Positions 35,593-47,175 of a stretch of DNA of 58,000 nucleotides are shown in pieces. Source of the stretch: Cryptomeria japonica. Lineage: Eukaryota > Streptophyta > Pinopsida > Cupressales > Cupressaceae. The notes beneath the pieces were generated by a model that saw nothing but the letters and a program-made list of their open reading frames with translations, was not told where the DNA came from and ran no database searches. The stretch is taken from the NCBI RefSeq assembly GCF_030272615.1, contig NC_081405.1, positions 654,496,920-654,554,919 on the forward strand. Reading direction: 5' to 3'. Within the stretch, counting starts at the first letter, position 1, and every line of letters starts with the position of its first letter. A program made the position numbers and the translations under genes.

Positions 35593-36490
35593 CTACTGAA
35601 ACCTTCTATGAACCTTTTGTAGTATCCAACATGACCAAAAAAAGCTTCTAACATTTGTTTGAGTCTTAGGAACTTCAATTTGTTGAATGACCTCAACTTT
35701 CTTTGGATCTACTTTAATACCTTCTTGAGAGATGTGGTGTCCTAACATAATTCCTTCTGTCATCATGAGTGAGAATTTTTCATGGTTAAGTGACAATCTA
35801 TGGGCTTTACATCTTGGTAACACTTTGTCCAAAATTCCTAATGATTCTTTATATGTTTTTCCATGAACTGAAAAATCATCTATATAAACTTCTACACATG
35901 AAGTAGGGTAAAGGACCCAGTAGTTGAGCACGTTCCAATTCTTGTGATAGAAGTTGTTAATCTAATACTCCATACTTGCTGATTTAATATCCAACTTTTG
36001 TACAACATTGCACCAATATTTGTATGATAAGTACCAAAAATTGAATGAAATATATCATTTGTTGTGAAAAGTAACCAATCATGCGATGCCACATCAGCTG
36101 CACAAGTATTGCGGCCCTTTTGCTCAACTATTGGTCTCAGTTTTTTTTGGGTTGTTTTGGACACCTTGGCAAAAAACATGCTAATGTGGCATCATATTTA
36201 ATGATGTGGCCCTGAAACCTTAGTTATAAGTAAGGGACTTGCCAAGTAAGCTGCTATAAAAAATTCAAAGTGATTTGAAATTTCCACGTAGGATTTTGAG
36301 AAGCGCGAAGTTAGGGTGCACAACTATTGGGTCCTCTCCTATAGTTAAGTCAACAAAAATTACTAAAACAACTCTTTGAAAAGTGGCAGGTGTATTAGAG
36401 AGTCCAAATGGTAAGACTCTATATGCAAAAGTTCCCCAAGAACATGTAAATGTTGTCTTATCTTGATCTTCAGGGGCTATTTGAATTTGA
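35593..36490 (-). pseudogene. Gypsy-C reverse transcriptase, split
   Basis: The upstream half (36490-36343) reads IQIAPEDQDKTTFTC and VLPFGLSNTPATFQR; the downstream half (35901-35593) starts with the active site VEVYIDDFSVHG, then LGHHISQEGIKVDPKK. A 438-bp inverted-repeat element separates them. A frameshift near 35650 follows the WxxR-like block. The N-terminal third of the enzyme is absent. Confidence 0.88.
35905..36342. mobile_element. MITE-like element with terminal inverted repeats
   Basis: A 438-bp insert in the Gypsy-C reverse transcriptase. The left end AGGGTAAAGGACCCAGTAG and the reverse complement of the right end AGGAGAGGACCCAATAGTTG match over about 25 bp with a few differences and one small gap. 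AGT occurs at both edges (35902-35904 and 36343-36345) and may be a 3-bp target duplication; with it, removal keeps the coding frame. The frame 35892-36179 inside has no known motif. The superfamily is unclear. Confidence 0.75.
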
Positions 36491-36919
36491 TTATTTGGGG
36501 TAATTTAAATATTTAGAATATGAGATTCAGATTTCTTCAAAGGTTCCTATGTTTCCTTCTATAGTTGTTAATCCTTTACCTTTAGTGTTTCTTAGTGTAG
36601 AATCATTGATTGACTTTCACCATTCCTATTCATCAAGACAATTAATGTCTTTCAGATTTGCTAGACACATTTGAGAGTTTATCCCTCCCCTTTTATGGTA
36701 GTTATTTCACTTCTTTTGTAAAATCATTTTTGTCTTTGGAGCTTTCTCTCCCTCATTTTGAACAAATTCCAGGTTGATTACCTTCTTCCTTGATTGGGAA
36801 TGTACCTAATTGTCTTGTGAATTATTACACATGGATAATGTGGCACATAAGAATTTTTTAGAGAGACTATTATTCTTCTTCAGGCTTCTCTCCATTTTAT
36901 ATCCATAATTGGAAGCTAC
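36491..36919. other. Stretch without a gene
   Basis: About 430 bp between the broken Gypsy-C reverse transcriptase and the LINE remnant. It is pyrimidine-rich on plus, with no open frame or repeat I can support. It may be decayed LINE sequence. Confidence 0.35.
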
Positions 36920-39290
36920 ATTAATACATTTGTACTTAGTTCTGATTCTTTCAAAAGGTTATAGTGCATCATATTATCTAGGAAAGGTTTAATACCTTTG
37001 ACAAGAAACATAGAGAAAATTTTTGGGAGAAAAAAAATTGAAATGAGGGAGGCGTGCAAAGGAGTAGGAGTGAGGGTTTCTACAAGTAGTAGTGAAGGAG
37101 ATGGGAATGTGGGAGAAGACATGGAGGAGGAGGATGCAAACCGTCACCCGCCCATGTTCTTGTCTATTGTCATGGTCTATGTGGTTATTGTATTGGTTTT
37201 GGTTTTGAGGGAGGCACACAAAGGTTTGAGGGTTTCAAGGAGGAGTGGGGAAGACATTGATGATCTAGGTAAGGATCTAGATGATGATAAAGAGGTCATG
37301 ATCATTTCTATTTCCTATTGTTGTTTTTTGGTGTCCAGGGCATGTGGTATGTGATTTGTCTTGGTTTTTCCTATCCTTTCTATAGTCTGTTTTTCTTGCA
37401 AATGGATGGTTCGGTGGAGGGTGTTTACCTCTTATTTTGTTTGAAGCTCCTTGTTGGTGTTCCTTCACTCTAGTGCCAAGACTATCTCAAAATGTTGGTT
37501 CTTTTTCCAATTTGGGGGCTTCTGGGGGGATGCTTTGCTTCCCCTAAGGGCATAAGATTCCTGTTGGTTGTATGCAACTTTTTTCTCTTTTGTGGGCTGC
37601 TCTATGAGATTCAACACTAGTTATTTGTGTGGCCTTGGTGATTCTTGGTGTTTGTTATACAAAATTATTTTGGGATCTTTTCTTGCTCTAGTGAGGGTTG
37701 AGGGCTCTATGGTTCATCTTCTTGTAGGGTCATGCAAAAGTTGTTTTTCTTTCTACCCGAGCTTGGAGATCTTCATGTTTGAATCTTTGGAAGCTCCTCT
37801 TGATGTTACAACTTCTTCTCTACCTCTACATTGGAAATGTGGTGGTTACTCTTTCCCTCTTCTCTCCCTGTGCTTCTTTGTTTTTCTTGTTCATTTGGGA
37901 GAGGTTATTTCGTTGAGGGCTTCTTATAAATGTATTTGGTTTGAGATTTATGTGGTGATGGGATCTTCTTCTCTTTTTTAATAACTTTTAACTCCTGGCT
38001 CTCTGTTTATTGGGGTTTTTGTTGTCCCCCATTTCTTGTTTGTTCAACTTTGGGCTTTATGCTTCAGTTTCAACATCTTTGGATTTTTCTGATTTTCCCT
38101 ATTGAGGTGGACCTATCTTTTATTGAGGTGGAGAGGGATATTGCTAGAGATGATCTATCTTCTATTGAGGTGGAGATGGATGCTACTAGTGATGACAAGG
38201 GTGTTGTTGGGGGGCTAATGGGGCCCTATTTATTAGTTGTAAGGGAGCTATTGTTGCCCTTTTTTCTAACTTCTTTCCCTTCTCTCCTATTGAGGTGGAG
38301 ATCTTGAAGGGAAAGGTGAATTTTGTGTTGTTTATTCTCAAGGTTAAGGTTATATGAGCCTTGCTAAAACCCATTGTTAAGGTTGAAGAAGCCTACAAAA
38401 ACCCTATGCTCATGTTTGTCTGAGTTTTCTGTTGTTTGGCTTCAACCTTCTTCTCTTATAGTTGGTTCTTCAATGTTTAATTTTTTTTGTTAGGTTGTGG
38501 TTGGGTTTCTAGTTTCCTATGTTGTATCTTATTGTAGTGTTCTTCTTTGGGTTCTAGATCCATGCAAAATCCAAGGTTCAAGTCCCTTCATAACATGTTG
38601 TAAGGGGTTTTGGGTCCCCTCAAAACTTATTTGACCCTTAATAAAAAACATAGAGAACACTTTATAGATGGTGTTACATAGGTTGATTGGTCTAAATTTA
38701 GACATTATATTGGCTTTATCTCTTTTGGGGGTTATAACTAAGAATGAATGGTTTAGTTCCTTTAGAAGATCACATAAAAAAATATTTAACAACTTGAACC
38801 ACATACTTGTAAAATATCTTTAAAAAATGTTATAAGGCTAGTGTGAAACCACCAAGATTGGGGGATTTGTAGTGATTTCAGGAGAAGACAGTGTCATTAA
38901 CTTTATCCTCTAAAATTGGCCTTTCCATAGAATGCAAATTCAAATTAGAAAGAGAGCAAGGGATTGCCTAAAGGGGTTGATCCTATAAGGCTTCTAAATA
39001 AGGGATGAAAGCTACTTGAGGGTTCAAAGGGTCCTAAAAGAACCTCATAGCTTCCAAATGCATGTCTTCTTACAAGGTGCATTGTCTATTATGGTTGTCC
39101 AATAGTTTTGAGATCATATTCCTTTTCCAATTGTTTAGGCCAATTAGGGGAAGAACTTGGTATTGCAATCTCCTTTGTTTATCCATTGATTCTTAGATAT
39201 TTGGTTTAGAAATATTTCCCCTTTCTCTAATATATTATGAAGCTTGTTAAGAAGAACTCTTTCTATAGAGATGATGTCCATAATAGTTCT
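36920..39290 (-). pseudogene. L2: LINE ORF2 fragment, split by an insertion
   Basis: Non-LTR reverse transcriptase on the minus strand. From the right it reads ISKNQWINKGDCNTKFF, a RNxISxLLDxxxR-like block, KSPNLGGFTLAL (the KxPGPDGF motif), LNHSFLVITPK, and FRPINLCNTIYKVFSM ending at 38658. It resumes on the left at 37017 with FLVKGIKPFLDNM. The retroposon at 37018-38645 lies between with a 12-bp duplication. Frames shift several times and the catalytic FADD region is not found, so it is an old truncated copy. Confidence 0.85.
37018..38645 (+). mobile_element. L1: retroposed insert with 12-bp target duplication
   Basis: A 1,628-bp plus-strand insert inside L2. The 12-mer AAACATAGAGAA stands at both ends (37006-37017 and 38646-38657). 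The 3' end reads GGGGTTTTGGGTCCCC...CTTAAT then A, like a LINE tail. Excising it and one 12-mer rejoins the L2 frame. The insert holds frames at 37023-37354 (Glu/Asp-rich), 37568-37981 and 38050-38307, but none shows a known domain, so I treat it as a 5'-truncated LINE or a retrocopy. ATTGAGGTGGA recurs at 38101, 38122, 38164 and 38288. Confidence 0.8.
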
Positions 39291-40839
39291 TGTTATGAAA
39301 AAACATTATGCATTCAAAAGGGTAGTCTAGAAGTTTCATAACTGTGAGACCAAATTGCAGTCTATGAAGCAACCTTCAAGATTTTAGAAGTTCTCTTTGG
39401 GATTAGTAGGAATTTGAAAAAGGAGAGAATTAGAAATCAACCTATTAAACTAAGGCACTCCACCAATGAAAAGCTTTTACAATACTCTAAATCCCCTTTT
39501 CACAAAGACCACAAGACACTATCAGTTTCCATAAATTTAGCACAACATACCAGAAACCCTTCATAGTTGGAAGGAGAATGAGATACATAAGATCAGATAT
39601 AAAAAATGTTATGACATTTAGATCCTTTATATAGGAGGCACCTATTAAGGCTCAATGAAAATGTCCAAATCCTTGTCATCTTTTCTCACAGTTAACCATT
39701 CATAGATTAATTCATCAAAAGAAATAGTCTAATTTATAATTTGAAGAAATGAAATAATAAAAGATCTTTAGATGGTCTATAATCCACAAATCTTGCTAGA
39801 AATTATAAAATTCAGAACTCATAGTGATTAGTAGTCATACTCTTCCTTAATAACATAGAGAATTGAAATAGAATATTTAAATAGAGATAAAATCCATAAA
39901 AAGGCAAGCTTGACACAATCCACAGTGTTTTATTTCAATTTAAAAAAAAATGATCATACAATGCTAAGTTCTAGATTAATTACAACTAATAAATGGTGAA
40001 TTGGTGAATCCATCAACAATTGACCTATTTTACAAAATGCCTGCAATCTTATATAGAGCTATCATTTCTCACTAGAGGTAGTGCTTGCAATTGAATAATC
40101 TTTTGGATATTTGTCATGTTGTTAATGATCATCATGGAAGTTGTTGCAATTTCCTTTGTGTTGGACATTCCTACATCATTATTTGTTTTTCTCATACACA
40201 CAACATGGAAGCCACCTAGAATATCCTTTGTTTTTATCACAACTTCTCAGATAGGACAGATTCCTGAACCACACAATGATTTTCCTTATGTTACATTAGT
40301 GCCCCATAGTGTGATTTTTTTCTTTATACACCCCTTAAATCCTCCATAATTTTTCTTTGCCAGCACATATTGTGCTCCACTTGTAGTGTGAGATCCTCTA
40401 CCTTCCCTTCTAAAAATCCCTACATATCCACCTTTCGTCAATTAGCAATCAAATTTCTAATATCTAGATGTTAAGTCTACATTATTTTGAATTTGAAGGG
40501 ATAAAGATCTTTTGGTTGAGAGACTTTCCAACTCAAGAGAAAGGGAGTATGGTCATATGGTCATAGCCTATTCTAATAAGACAGAAATAAGACAAAATAA
40601 TCTATAAAGATTGGCAATATCTTAAGTAGTATAGATCATGAGCCTACTGAGTATGACTTGGAGATGATGATTATATTTTTGGGCTGGATATAAATATACA
40701 TTAAACATAGAAATAGATTAAGTTTATTTAGAGAAGGTATGTGGGTAAAATTTTATGATAATTCAGTATGGATGACTATAAACTAGTGAGTATGTTATAA
40801 ATTAGAATCTTAGGATACTAATAATTATAAACAAGATCA
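39291..40839. other. Stretch without a recognised gene
   Basis: About 1.5 kb, AT-rich. Short open frames at 40049-40240 (minus) and 40116-40349 (plus) lie across each other and have no motif. The right-most LINE similarity fades near 39290, so part of this may be decayed LINE endonuclease. Nothing else is supported. Confidence 0.4.
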
Positions 40840-41311
40840 CAAAGTAAATGAAATGAGAAACATACATGCATAAATGTACACATTACACAAGATATACATG
40901 GGAAAAACCCTTTCAGGTAAAAAACCTCATAAAGCATCATTTAATTAAAACACTTACAAATATAGTCTATCATAAAATAGACGTGAACTTGGGGATACTC
41001 CAATACTTTTGCATGGCCAATAATACCTCTTGTGCATAGTGATACAACTCACCATAAAGCACCAAATTATCACACCTCTCAAATGAGAGAGAACCTCCTT
41101 AAATATAATAGTAAGGATAGCTTCACTAGTCACCCCTTTTCAATAACCCCCATTCATAAATAATTAATAATCTATTATTTATTAGATTATAATTATTTCA
41201 AATGGGATATTTTTATAAAGCATATAATATATCAGGTTTTATAACCTTATATTAGGACATTATATATAAATGTTATAAGGATGTGACCCCTAATAACATT
41301 ATGTTCTAACA
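40840..41311 (-). repeat. Old Copia LTR fragment (Copia-D)
   Basis: It ends ATGTTCTAACA at 41311 and is followed by CTCCCCCTCAATG, i.e. on the minus strand a polypurine tract GAGGGGGAG then TGTTAGAACAT, the start of an LTR. Near 40896-40927 it carries GGGAAAAACCCTTTCAGGTAAAAAACC, close to the block shared by the other Copia LTRs here. The left edge is a guess. Confidence 0.5.
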
Positions 41312-41326
41312 CTCCCCCTCAATGTT
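41312..41326 (-). other. Copia-D polypurine tract
   Basis: On the minus strand AACATTGAGGGGGAG directly precedes the TG of the LTR fragment. Similar CACTCCCCCT strings recur at about 43340 and 43430, in what may be the same element's 3' untranslated region. Confidence 0.55.
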
Positions 41327-41379
41327 AATAGGGGATCACATGTCAATTTCTATAAAAGAAAAAATCAAGTAGCCTAGTA

Positions 41380-42877
41380 TGTTAGTTAGATGAGAGGGGG
41401 GGGCGAATCAGATAAACTTACAATGCAAAATATTCTTCAAATTCAACCTCGATAGAACTTACTTGATATGCAACTATGATAGTAAATCATTCAAACTCAT
41501 AAACTAATAAACTTGAAACATCAAAACACATTTAACACTAGATTTAATGTGGAAACCCAAATAGGGAAAAACCACTGTGGAATTTTGGACCCACTAAGAA
41601 AATATACTCTTCTAGAGTATGCTCGGTTAAAAGCCAATCCACTTAAAGATTACATAAACACATTGCTAGATGTGACCCAGTCAAGGGATTTCCCTCAGAT
41701 ATATCAGAATCTTGCACTTTGTTAGAAGTGACCTTGTTAAAGGATTTCAAACACTCATTCAAAATGTTACCTTGCTAGAGGATTTACAAATAAGACTGTT
41801 AGGTCCACTCGATTAAGAGATTTCTTGTCACTTACAAAAATAAATAACAGTAATAAAATATATCTACAACTTCACATCTGAAATGTTAAAGAAAACTCTA
41901 TGTGCTCAAAATAATCTTGTCATAAGACTTATCTTCCTCCTTGATGGGATTCTCAATCTGTTCTTCAATCAGATCTTCAATCTTCTATACTCGGTAATCA
42001 CCTGTGTAGTATCACTGCTCTTCTATTTGCCCGCATCATTGTTTATCAACTTTTCCTTATTTATAAGCAATTCCTAACCGCTTAATCTCCTTAATCACAT
42101 TTCCCATGATTAATCTTAGCCATCTGATCTTCAAACTTTACTAGGTTCATTGAATCCTTCAAACTAAAAAATGTTTTATCTTGCCTTGAAACTTGTATTC
42201 CTTCCTTGGTACTTGTTCTCAGCTATGACCATTCAATCTGTGTTGTAGATCTAACTCTTGAATTTTCATTGCCGTTGATCCTTAACAAACTTCTTGCATG
42301 ACATTCCAATATTCTATAGATCTCCAGCTCATTGGCATCCTTCATTTAATAATGTATTTATTCATCCAATGCATTCTATTACTCCTCGGCTGATGCTCGG
42401 TAAATACTAAACTTTACTCGGTAACTTCTTTCTTCTTTAACCGGCACTGATAACCTTGGTATTTACCGACTATCTCCTTTCTCGGTAAAATAGAATAGTA
42501 TCAAACCTTTACTCATTCTATTACATGAAATCTTTTCTCCTTCTTATTCAGTCTTCGAATACACATATATAGGATATCAAAACAATCAAAATAACATAAT
42601 CTCATCACTGTCTAATTCGGTAATAGTTTCCCATTGAATAACTTATTACTCCCCTTCATTTTCACATTCTTTCTATGTCACTTACCGACATCTTTATACT
42701 CATCAAAACATACTCTTTAAGATATGGCAACATCATACTGAATCAGAAAATCAATTGTTTGACATCAATGACAAAATAATATCATTAAGACAATAATCAA
42801 CCTTTATCAATTATATCATCAATCTCCAACAACCTTCTCAATATCATCATACCAACAAACTTAATGTAATGCAAACA
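41380..42877 (-). mobile_element. Solo LTR S3, Copia type
   Basis: A 1,498-bp solo LTR: the plus strand starts TGTTAGTTAGATGAGAGG and ends GCAAACA, with a perfect duplication TAGTA (41375-41379 and 42878-42882). It shares architecture with the LTRs of Copia-1 and Copia-2: a G-rich run then CGAATCAG at one end, GTGGAAACCCAAATAGGG with AAAAACCACTGTGG near 41550-41581, and GACATCAATGACA near the other end. No internal region is present. It lies about 70 bp from the Copia-D polypurine tract, so it inserted into that element. Confidence 0.9.
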
Positions 42878-43520
42878 TAGTAATGTAGGTCTTATTTGAC
42901 AACGATAAATAGGGATACAAATATATGCCAACATGAAGATCATGTATTCTGGACTACATGAAAGTCATCTTGTCATAATTTATAATTCTGGTATTTTAAA
43001 AAATGATGCTATGAGGTCTTAAAAATTATATTGGAGTCATAGTCTCCTCAAATTAGCCTCTCCCCAGGTTCATTACATAGTGCCTATGGGACTTAAAATA
43101 AATGTGCCCACAGGACTTAATACAATGCTTTTACAAGTGGAAGATTTACAAGGAGAAGAATTTACAAATTCTCGTAGGACTTAAGCACAAATGCACGGCT
43201 ATAGGACTTACATATACTTATCTACAGGCTTAAGGGCTTACTAATGCCTATATAGGTCTTATTTCATACCTATTAGGACACATCCCTACCCATAGGATTT
43301 AAAACTAGGATTTAGCAACTAGGTGGTGTCATTGGCATGTACACTCCCCCTCAATAGCATCACCTAAGGCTAAGCATTATTTGACATTGGAGAATATAAT
43401 GCCTAAAGGTCTTATTCCTATTAGATCTTACACTCCCCCTTAATGGCGTCACCTAAAACCAATCACTAAACAAAGGATTTTAAAGTGATGGCTAAAATTC
43501 CAATATATAGAATGTGTCCA

Positions 43521-43690
43521 TGATCTTCAAAGTGTCTTTATTATGAAATTATTTCACTTGAGTGAGGTGCCCATGATCTTCAAAGTGCCTTTATTATGGA
43601 ATAGTTTCACTTGGGTGAGGTGCCCATGATCTTCAAAGTGCAATTATTATGGAGTAATTTCACTTAAGTGAGGTGCCCATGATCTTCAAT
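43521..43690. repeat. 53-bp tandem repeat, 3.2 copies
   Basis: Units start at 43521, 43574, 43627 and 43680 with TGATCTTCAA, each followed by AAGTG, a TTATTATG stretch, a TTTCACTT stretch and GAGGTGCCCA. The spacing is exactly 53 bp; copies differ at several bases. Confidence 0.93.
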
Positions 43691-44432
43691 GTTAATTTTG
43701 ATTTTTAGAAATGCTATTCTTTAGAAAGGAATATAATATCAAGTAAGATGGTACTCTTACATGTATAATTGGAACTCTTCCATAAATATTCAAGGCCATT
43801 TTGAGTCTTCATGAGCTACATATTTCCCTTTTGATTCAGAGACACATAGAAGATAGTCTTTTTATTAAAGTATTGCACCATCCATGTAATAGCACCTACA
43901 CATATTTTTTGAGGAAATAATCTCACCAAAGAAGCACCAATTTAGTTAGTAACATAGTAATCGATTCAACTTGATTCTTGGTGCAAAGAATTTTTAATTT
44001 TTTTTATAAATATGTCATTTCCAAAGATCATATAACATTTCTCCTAAATTTAGAATATAGTCCAATGATTAGTAGTAAGGAGATCAACATATATTCTCAT
44101 GAGCATAACCATGAATAATTAGTTGTCATGTTTAAAAGAAAAGTATACATGCTACTACATGTAAGGTAATGATCCATAAAAAAATTAAGCAACGGGTGAG
44201 GTATCCTTTCTAGGTTTGCCCCCCAAACAGTTTATAAGGGCGATAGCCACTGATTATAAGTAGATGATTTATACCCAATAAATGTAGAGGATACTTAAAA
44301 GATAATTAAAAAAATGTTAGCTAAAGTAACACTCAAGAGAGAGAGAAAAATAATGTATTAGTGAAAGATGATTTAAAAAGTTTATGTAATCCTCTTTATG
44401 TATGGATGTGCAAAAGTTTGAAAAAATTTTCC

Positions 44433-44579
44433 TTACTTTTTATATTCACCTTTTCATCCTTATATCTTAGTGAAAAAAGAGAATTACTTTGTCAAATTTA
44501 AAAAGTTTCATTACTTTTTATATTCACCTTTTCATCCTTATATCTTAGTGAAAAAAGAGAATTAATTTGTCAAATTTAA
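44433..44579. repeat. 78-bp direct duplication
   Basis: TTACTTTTTATATTCACC...GTCAAATTTA occurs at 44433-44510 and again at 44511-44579, nearly identical (ATTACTTTG against ATTAATTTG). A recent tandem duplication in non-coding DNA. Confidence 0.95.
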
Positions 44580-45514
44580 TATCATGAGAGTTTGAGTTCT
44601 TTGAGAGAAATAGTGACCTCCCTAGATGGTTGTGTAGACCCCCTCTGTTCTTTAGGGTCCAATTTATTCCACAGTACTATATCAACTTTGGTACATAAAT
44701 TATTGATATCTAGTTATAAGTATGAGGCCAAAAAATATTACTCTTTTAACATACATTTTCAATAAATATCTTTAAACCTTGTAACCATGGGTCACTTAGT
44801 TGTTTACAAATTTCTATATAAACCTCTTTGCATTGGTTCATTAATTATTAAGGAACACCCAAATGTGTCACCAAGTGTCTCTTTTCTTCTATGAATAAAG
44901 ATTGAACTTAGAGGGCTTTGTTAATTAAAAAAATTATGATCTATTTATTCAAGGATCATATATAATGCTTAATGACATATATAATTGTATATAATGTGGT
45001 CAAGATAGAAGATTCACCCCATAAAGTTTATGATAAATATATTTGTTCTCCAAAAGAAATTTGATCCACTTCATGTGAATACACAAAAAATGAAAAAGAA
45101 ATCCCTTGAAGAAAAATGGTTCTACTCTAATGTATACTCCCTTTTTTATATAGTGGAAATATACAAATTAAAGTATTTTGATCCCTTAAAGATAAAAATA
45201 GCTTCAAAATTTTCCCAAGTTAGAATTAGCATTTTGAGTCCATAACTTTGAAGTCATATTTAGGAATAATTTGAATATGAAATATCCTCATAGAAAACAA
45301 TCTCATTGTAATTCAATATAAAGTATTTCCCAATATAGACATTCAAGATCATTATGGTATAGATGCCAAAGATGAAACCATTATGGTATATCCATCAAAG
45401 ATTATTGGACAAGTTAGTATGAAAACTCAACTCCATACATGAAAGTGTATTTTATTATTAATGTTAAAAATCAAGAACTAACTACATAATTTAACTTTCA
45501 GGTAAAACCCTAGA

Positions 45515-46789
45515 ATGGCTAGAGGAAGAGGAAGAGGAAGACGTACTAGGAGTCAAAGGGAAGAAAACCATGAGGAAAACCATGAAGGAAACCATGAGGA
45601 AGACCATGAAGAGGATTGACACAACCCAAGAAATAACGAAGATGGGGTCAAAGCTATAATCGACCTTCTAACCGAACAAAGAGATAAAATCAACTTCTTG
45701 GAACAATCAATGCAGGACCTTAGGGAAAGACAGAATGACTTTGAAAATAGAAGTGGTACCGAAAATGGAAAGCCTGGTAGCAATCAAGGGAATATGATGG
45801 GTAATAGAAAAGAAAATAACATATTGGAACTCTCCAAGGACTTAAAGAAAATCACCCCTCCTAAGTTTGATGGGAGGCAAATTGGTGAAGGAGCTAAGAA
45901 TTGGTTAAATGAAATGGAAAAGTATTTTGAACTAAGAGATTTTAGCAAAACAACCAAGGCTTTATGGGGTTCCTATCAACTCACAGGGGAGGTAGCTAGT
46001 TGGTGGACCAACACCAAGGAACAAAATAGGTATAGCAGGAATACGGTCACATGGGATCAATTTATTCACCACTTCCAAGAGAGGTGGCTCCCTCAATTGT
46101 TCTTTGATGAGAAGGTGACAGAATTCCATAGTCTACGTCAAGGGCCCCTATCCGTTTAACAATATTGGGATAAGTGCGCCAAGTTGCTTAAATATGTACC
46201 TATGTACTAGAAAGATGAAGAAGGCCAAGCAAGGAAGTTCATTTTGGGGCTAAATACCAACATAGGGGTAGAGGTTGACATGCATGGACCCAAAAACATG
46301 AACAAAGTACTTGAAAAGTCCCTAAGGCAAGAGAGGAAGATTCAAACACTAGCAAGGCAAAACTATAATGGGAACCACTCATTTAAAATGAAGCAAGTTT
46401 TCAATGGGAACACTAATTTCAACAAAGGTCAAAGGAATAATTCTTCCGAAAGAAGGCCACCTCCTAATCAATATCAGAGGAATGGAAATAATAATAATAA
46501 TAATAGGGGCAATAATAATAGAGGCAACTATAACAGGAATGACCAGCAGAACAGGGTAACTTATCCACCTAGGGCCAATGAAACAAGGAATGATCCCCCT
46601 AGGAATCAAGGTAGGAGGTGTCCTTCAGGTGGATGCTTCATGTGTGGGGGAAACCATTATGCTAGAGAGTGCCCCAGGATGCAAGGACAGATTAGGGCCA
46701 ATCAACCCCAACAAGGGCCCCAACAAAGGATTCATGCAGCAGTTAGGAACCGAAGAGGAAGATACCAGAATGTTCCCGTGGATACTACA
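45515..46789 (+). pseudogene. gag: Gypsy-A gag
   Basis: It starts MARGRGRGRRTRSQ at 45515, then an acidic repeat region (EENHEENHEGNHEEDHEED) and the capsid (PPKFDGRQIGEGAKNWLNEM, FQERWLPQLFFDEK). After a long Asn/Arg-rich stretch a zinc knuckle CFMCGGNHYAREC lies near 46634-46672, in the C-x2-C-x3-H-x4-C form. In-frame stops are a TGA near 45617, a TAA at 46157 and a TAG near 46210. Confidence 0.92.
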
Positions 46790-47175
46790 GGTACACTATT
46801 TGAACAACCAATTTCAATTCTAATTGACACTAGATCATCTAAATGTTTCATCTCACCTGAATTAGTAAACAAATACACTTTAAAAGTTAATCAAATGGAG
46901 TCATCATGGATGGTTCAATATGGGGATAAGGCAACTAGGGAAGTAACTAAGTGTTTGCTGAGGGCAAGGGTACAATTTCCTGAGTTTGAAACATGGGTAG
47001 ATCTCTATGTGGCACCCCTAGGATTATATGATGTAATTATTGAAATGAGTTGGTTAATAGACCATCAAGCTAATGTAGATTGCTATAAAAAAATTGTTGA
47101 ATGTTTGGATGATGGGGGAAAAAGGTCAAAATCCAAGGAAAGTTTAAACCCATTAATATAGAAACCATCTCAGCC
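46790..47175 (+). pseudogene. Gypsy-A protease
   Basis: The aspartic protease region. The active site reads ILIDTRSSKCFIS, where Asp-Thr/Ser-Gly is expected: the Gly is Arg (GGA to AGA). Then YDVIIEMSWLIDHQANVDC, with Glu-Met for the usual Gly-Met. A frameshift follows near 47110-47125 in a G/A run, after which the coding match resumes in another frame (ISAMQLKK). Confidence 0.88.

Larger units (their letters stand above)
25824..36500 (-). mobile_element. Gypsy-C: Ty3/Gypsy pol split by two insertions
   Basis: On the minus strand, order reverse transcriptase (36490-35593), RNase H (about 35560-35100), integrase (34928-34158 then 26262-25824), with the extra ORF at 25047-24174 beyond. The integrase is cut by S2 and the reverse transcriptase by a 438-bp inverted-repeat element. 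Gag and protease are missing: the coding match ends near 36490. I could not identify either LTR. Many stops and frameshifts show it is the oldest layer in this part of the window. Confidence 0.88.
42883..45514. other. Anonymous stretch, probably decayed Copia-D
   Basis: About 2.6 kb with no supported gene. It has several GGACTTA strings, two CACTCCCCCT strings with matching downstream CATCACCTAA/CGTCACCTAA, two tandem repeats (listed separately) and one open frame (45030-45245) without a motif. It may be the decayed internal part of the element whose LTR ends at 41311. Gypsy-A coding starts at 45515; I see no clear Gypsy-A LTR or primer site before it. Confidence 0.4.

Noticed and set aside
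37568-37981. 137-aa plus-strand frame
   Set aside because: Cys/Phe-rich with no motif, within a retroposed insert whose other frames are equally meaningless.
14281-42980. Similarity of TCTGGAATACATGAATATCATCTTG (near 14290) to a stretch near 42950
   Set aside because: About 25 bp with a few mismatches and no similarity in the flanks; it may be a shared relic but is too short to claim.
45553-45783. Ser/Trp-rich minus-strand frame
   Set aside because: The antisense of the Glu/His repeat region of Gypsy-A gag.
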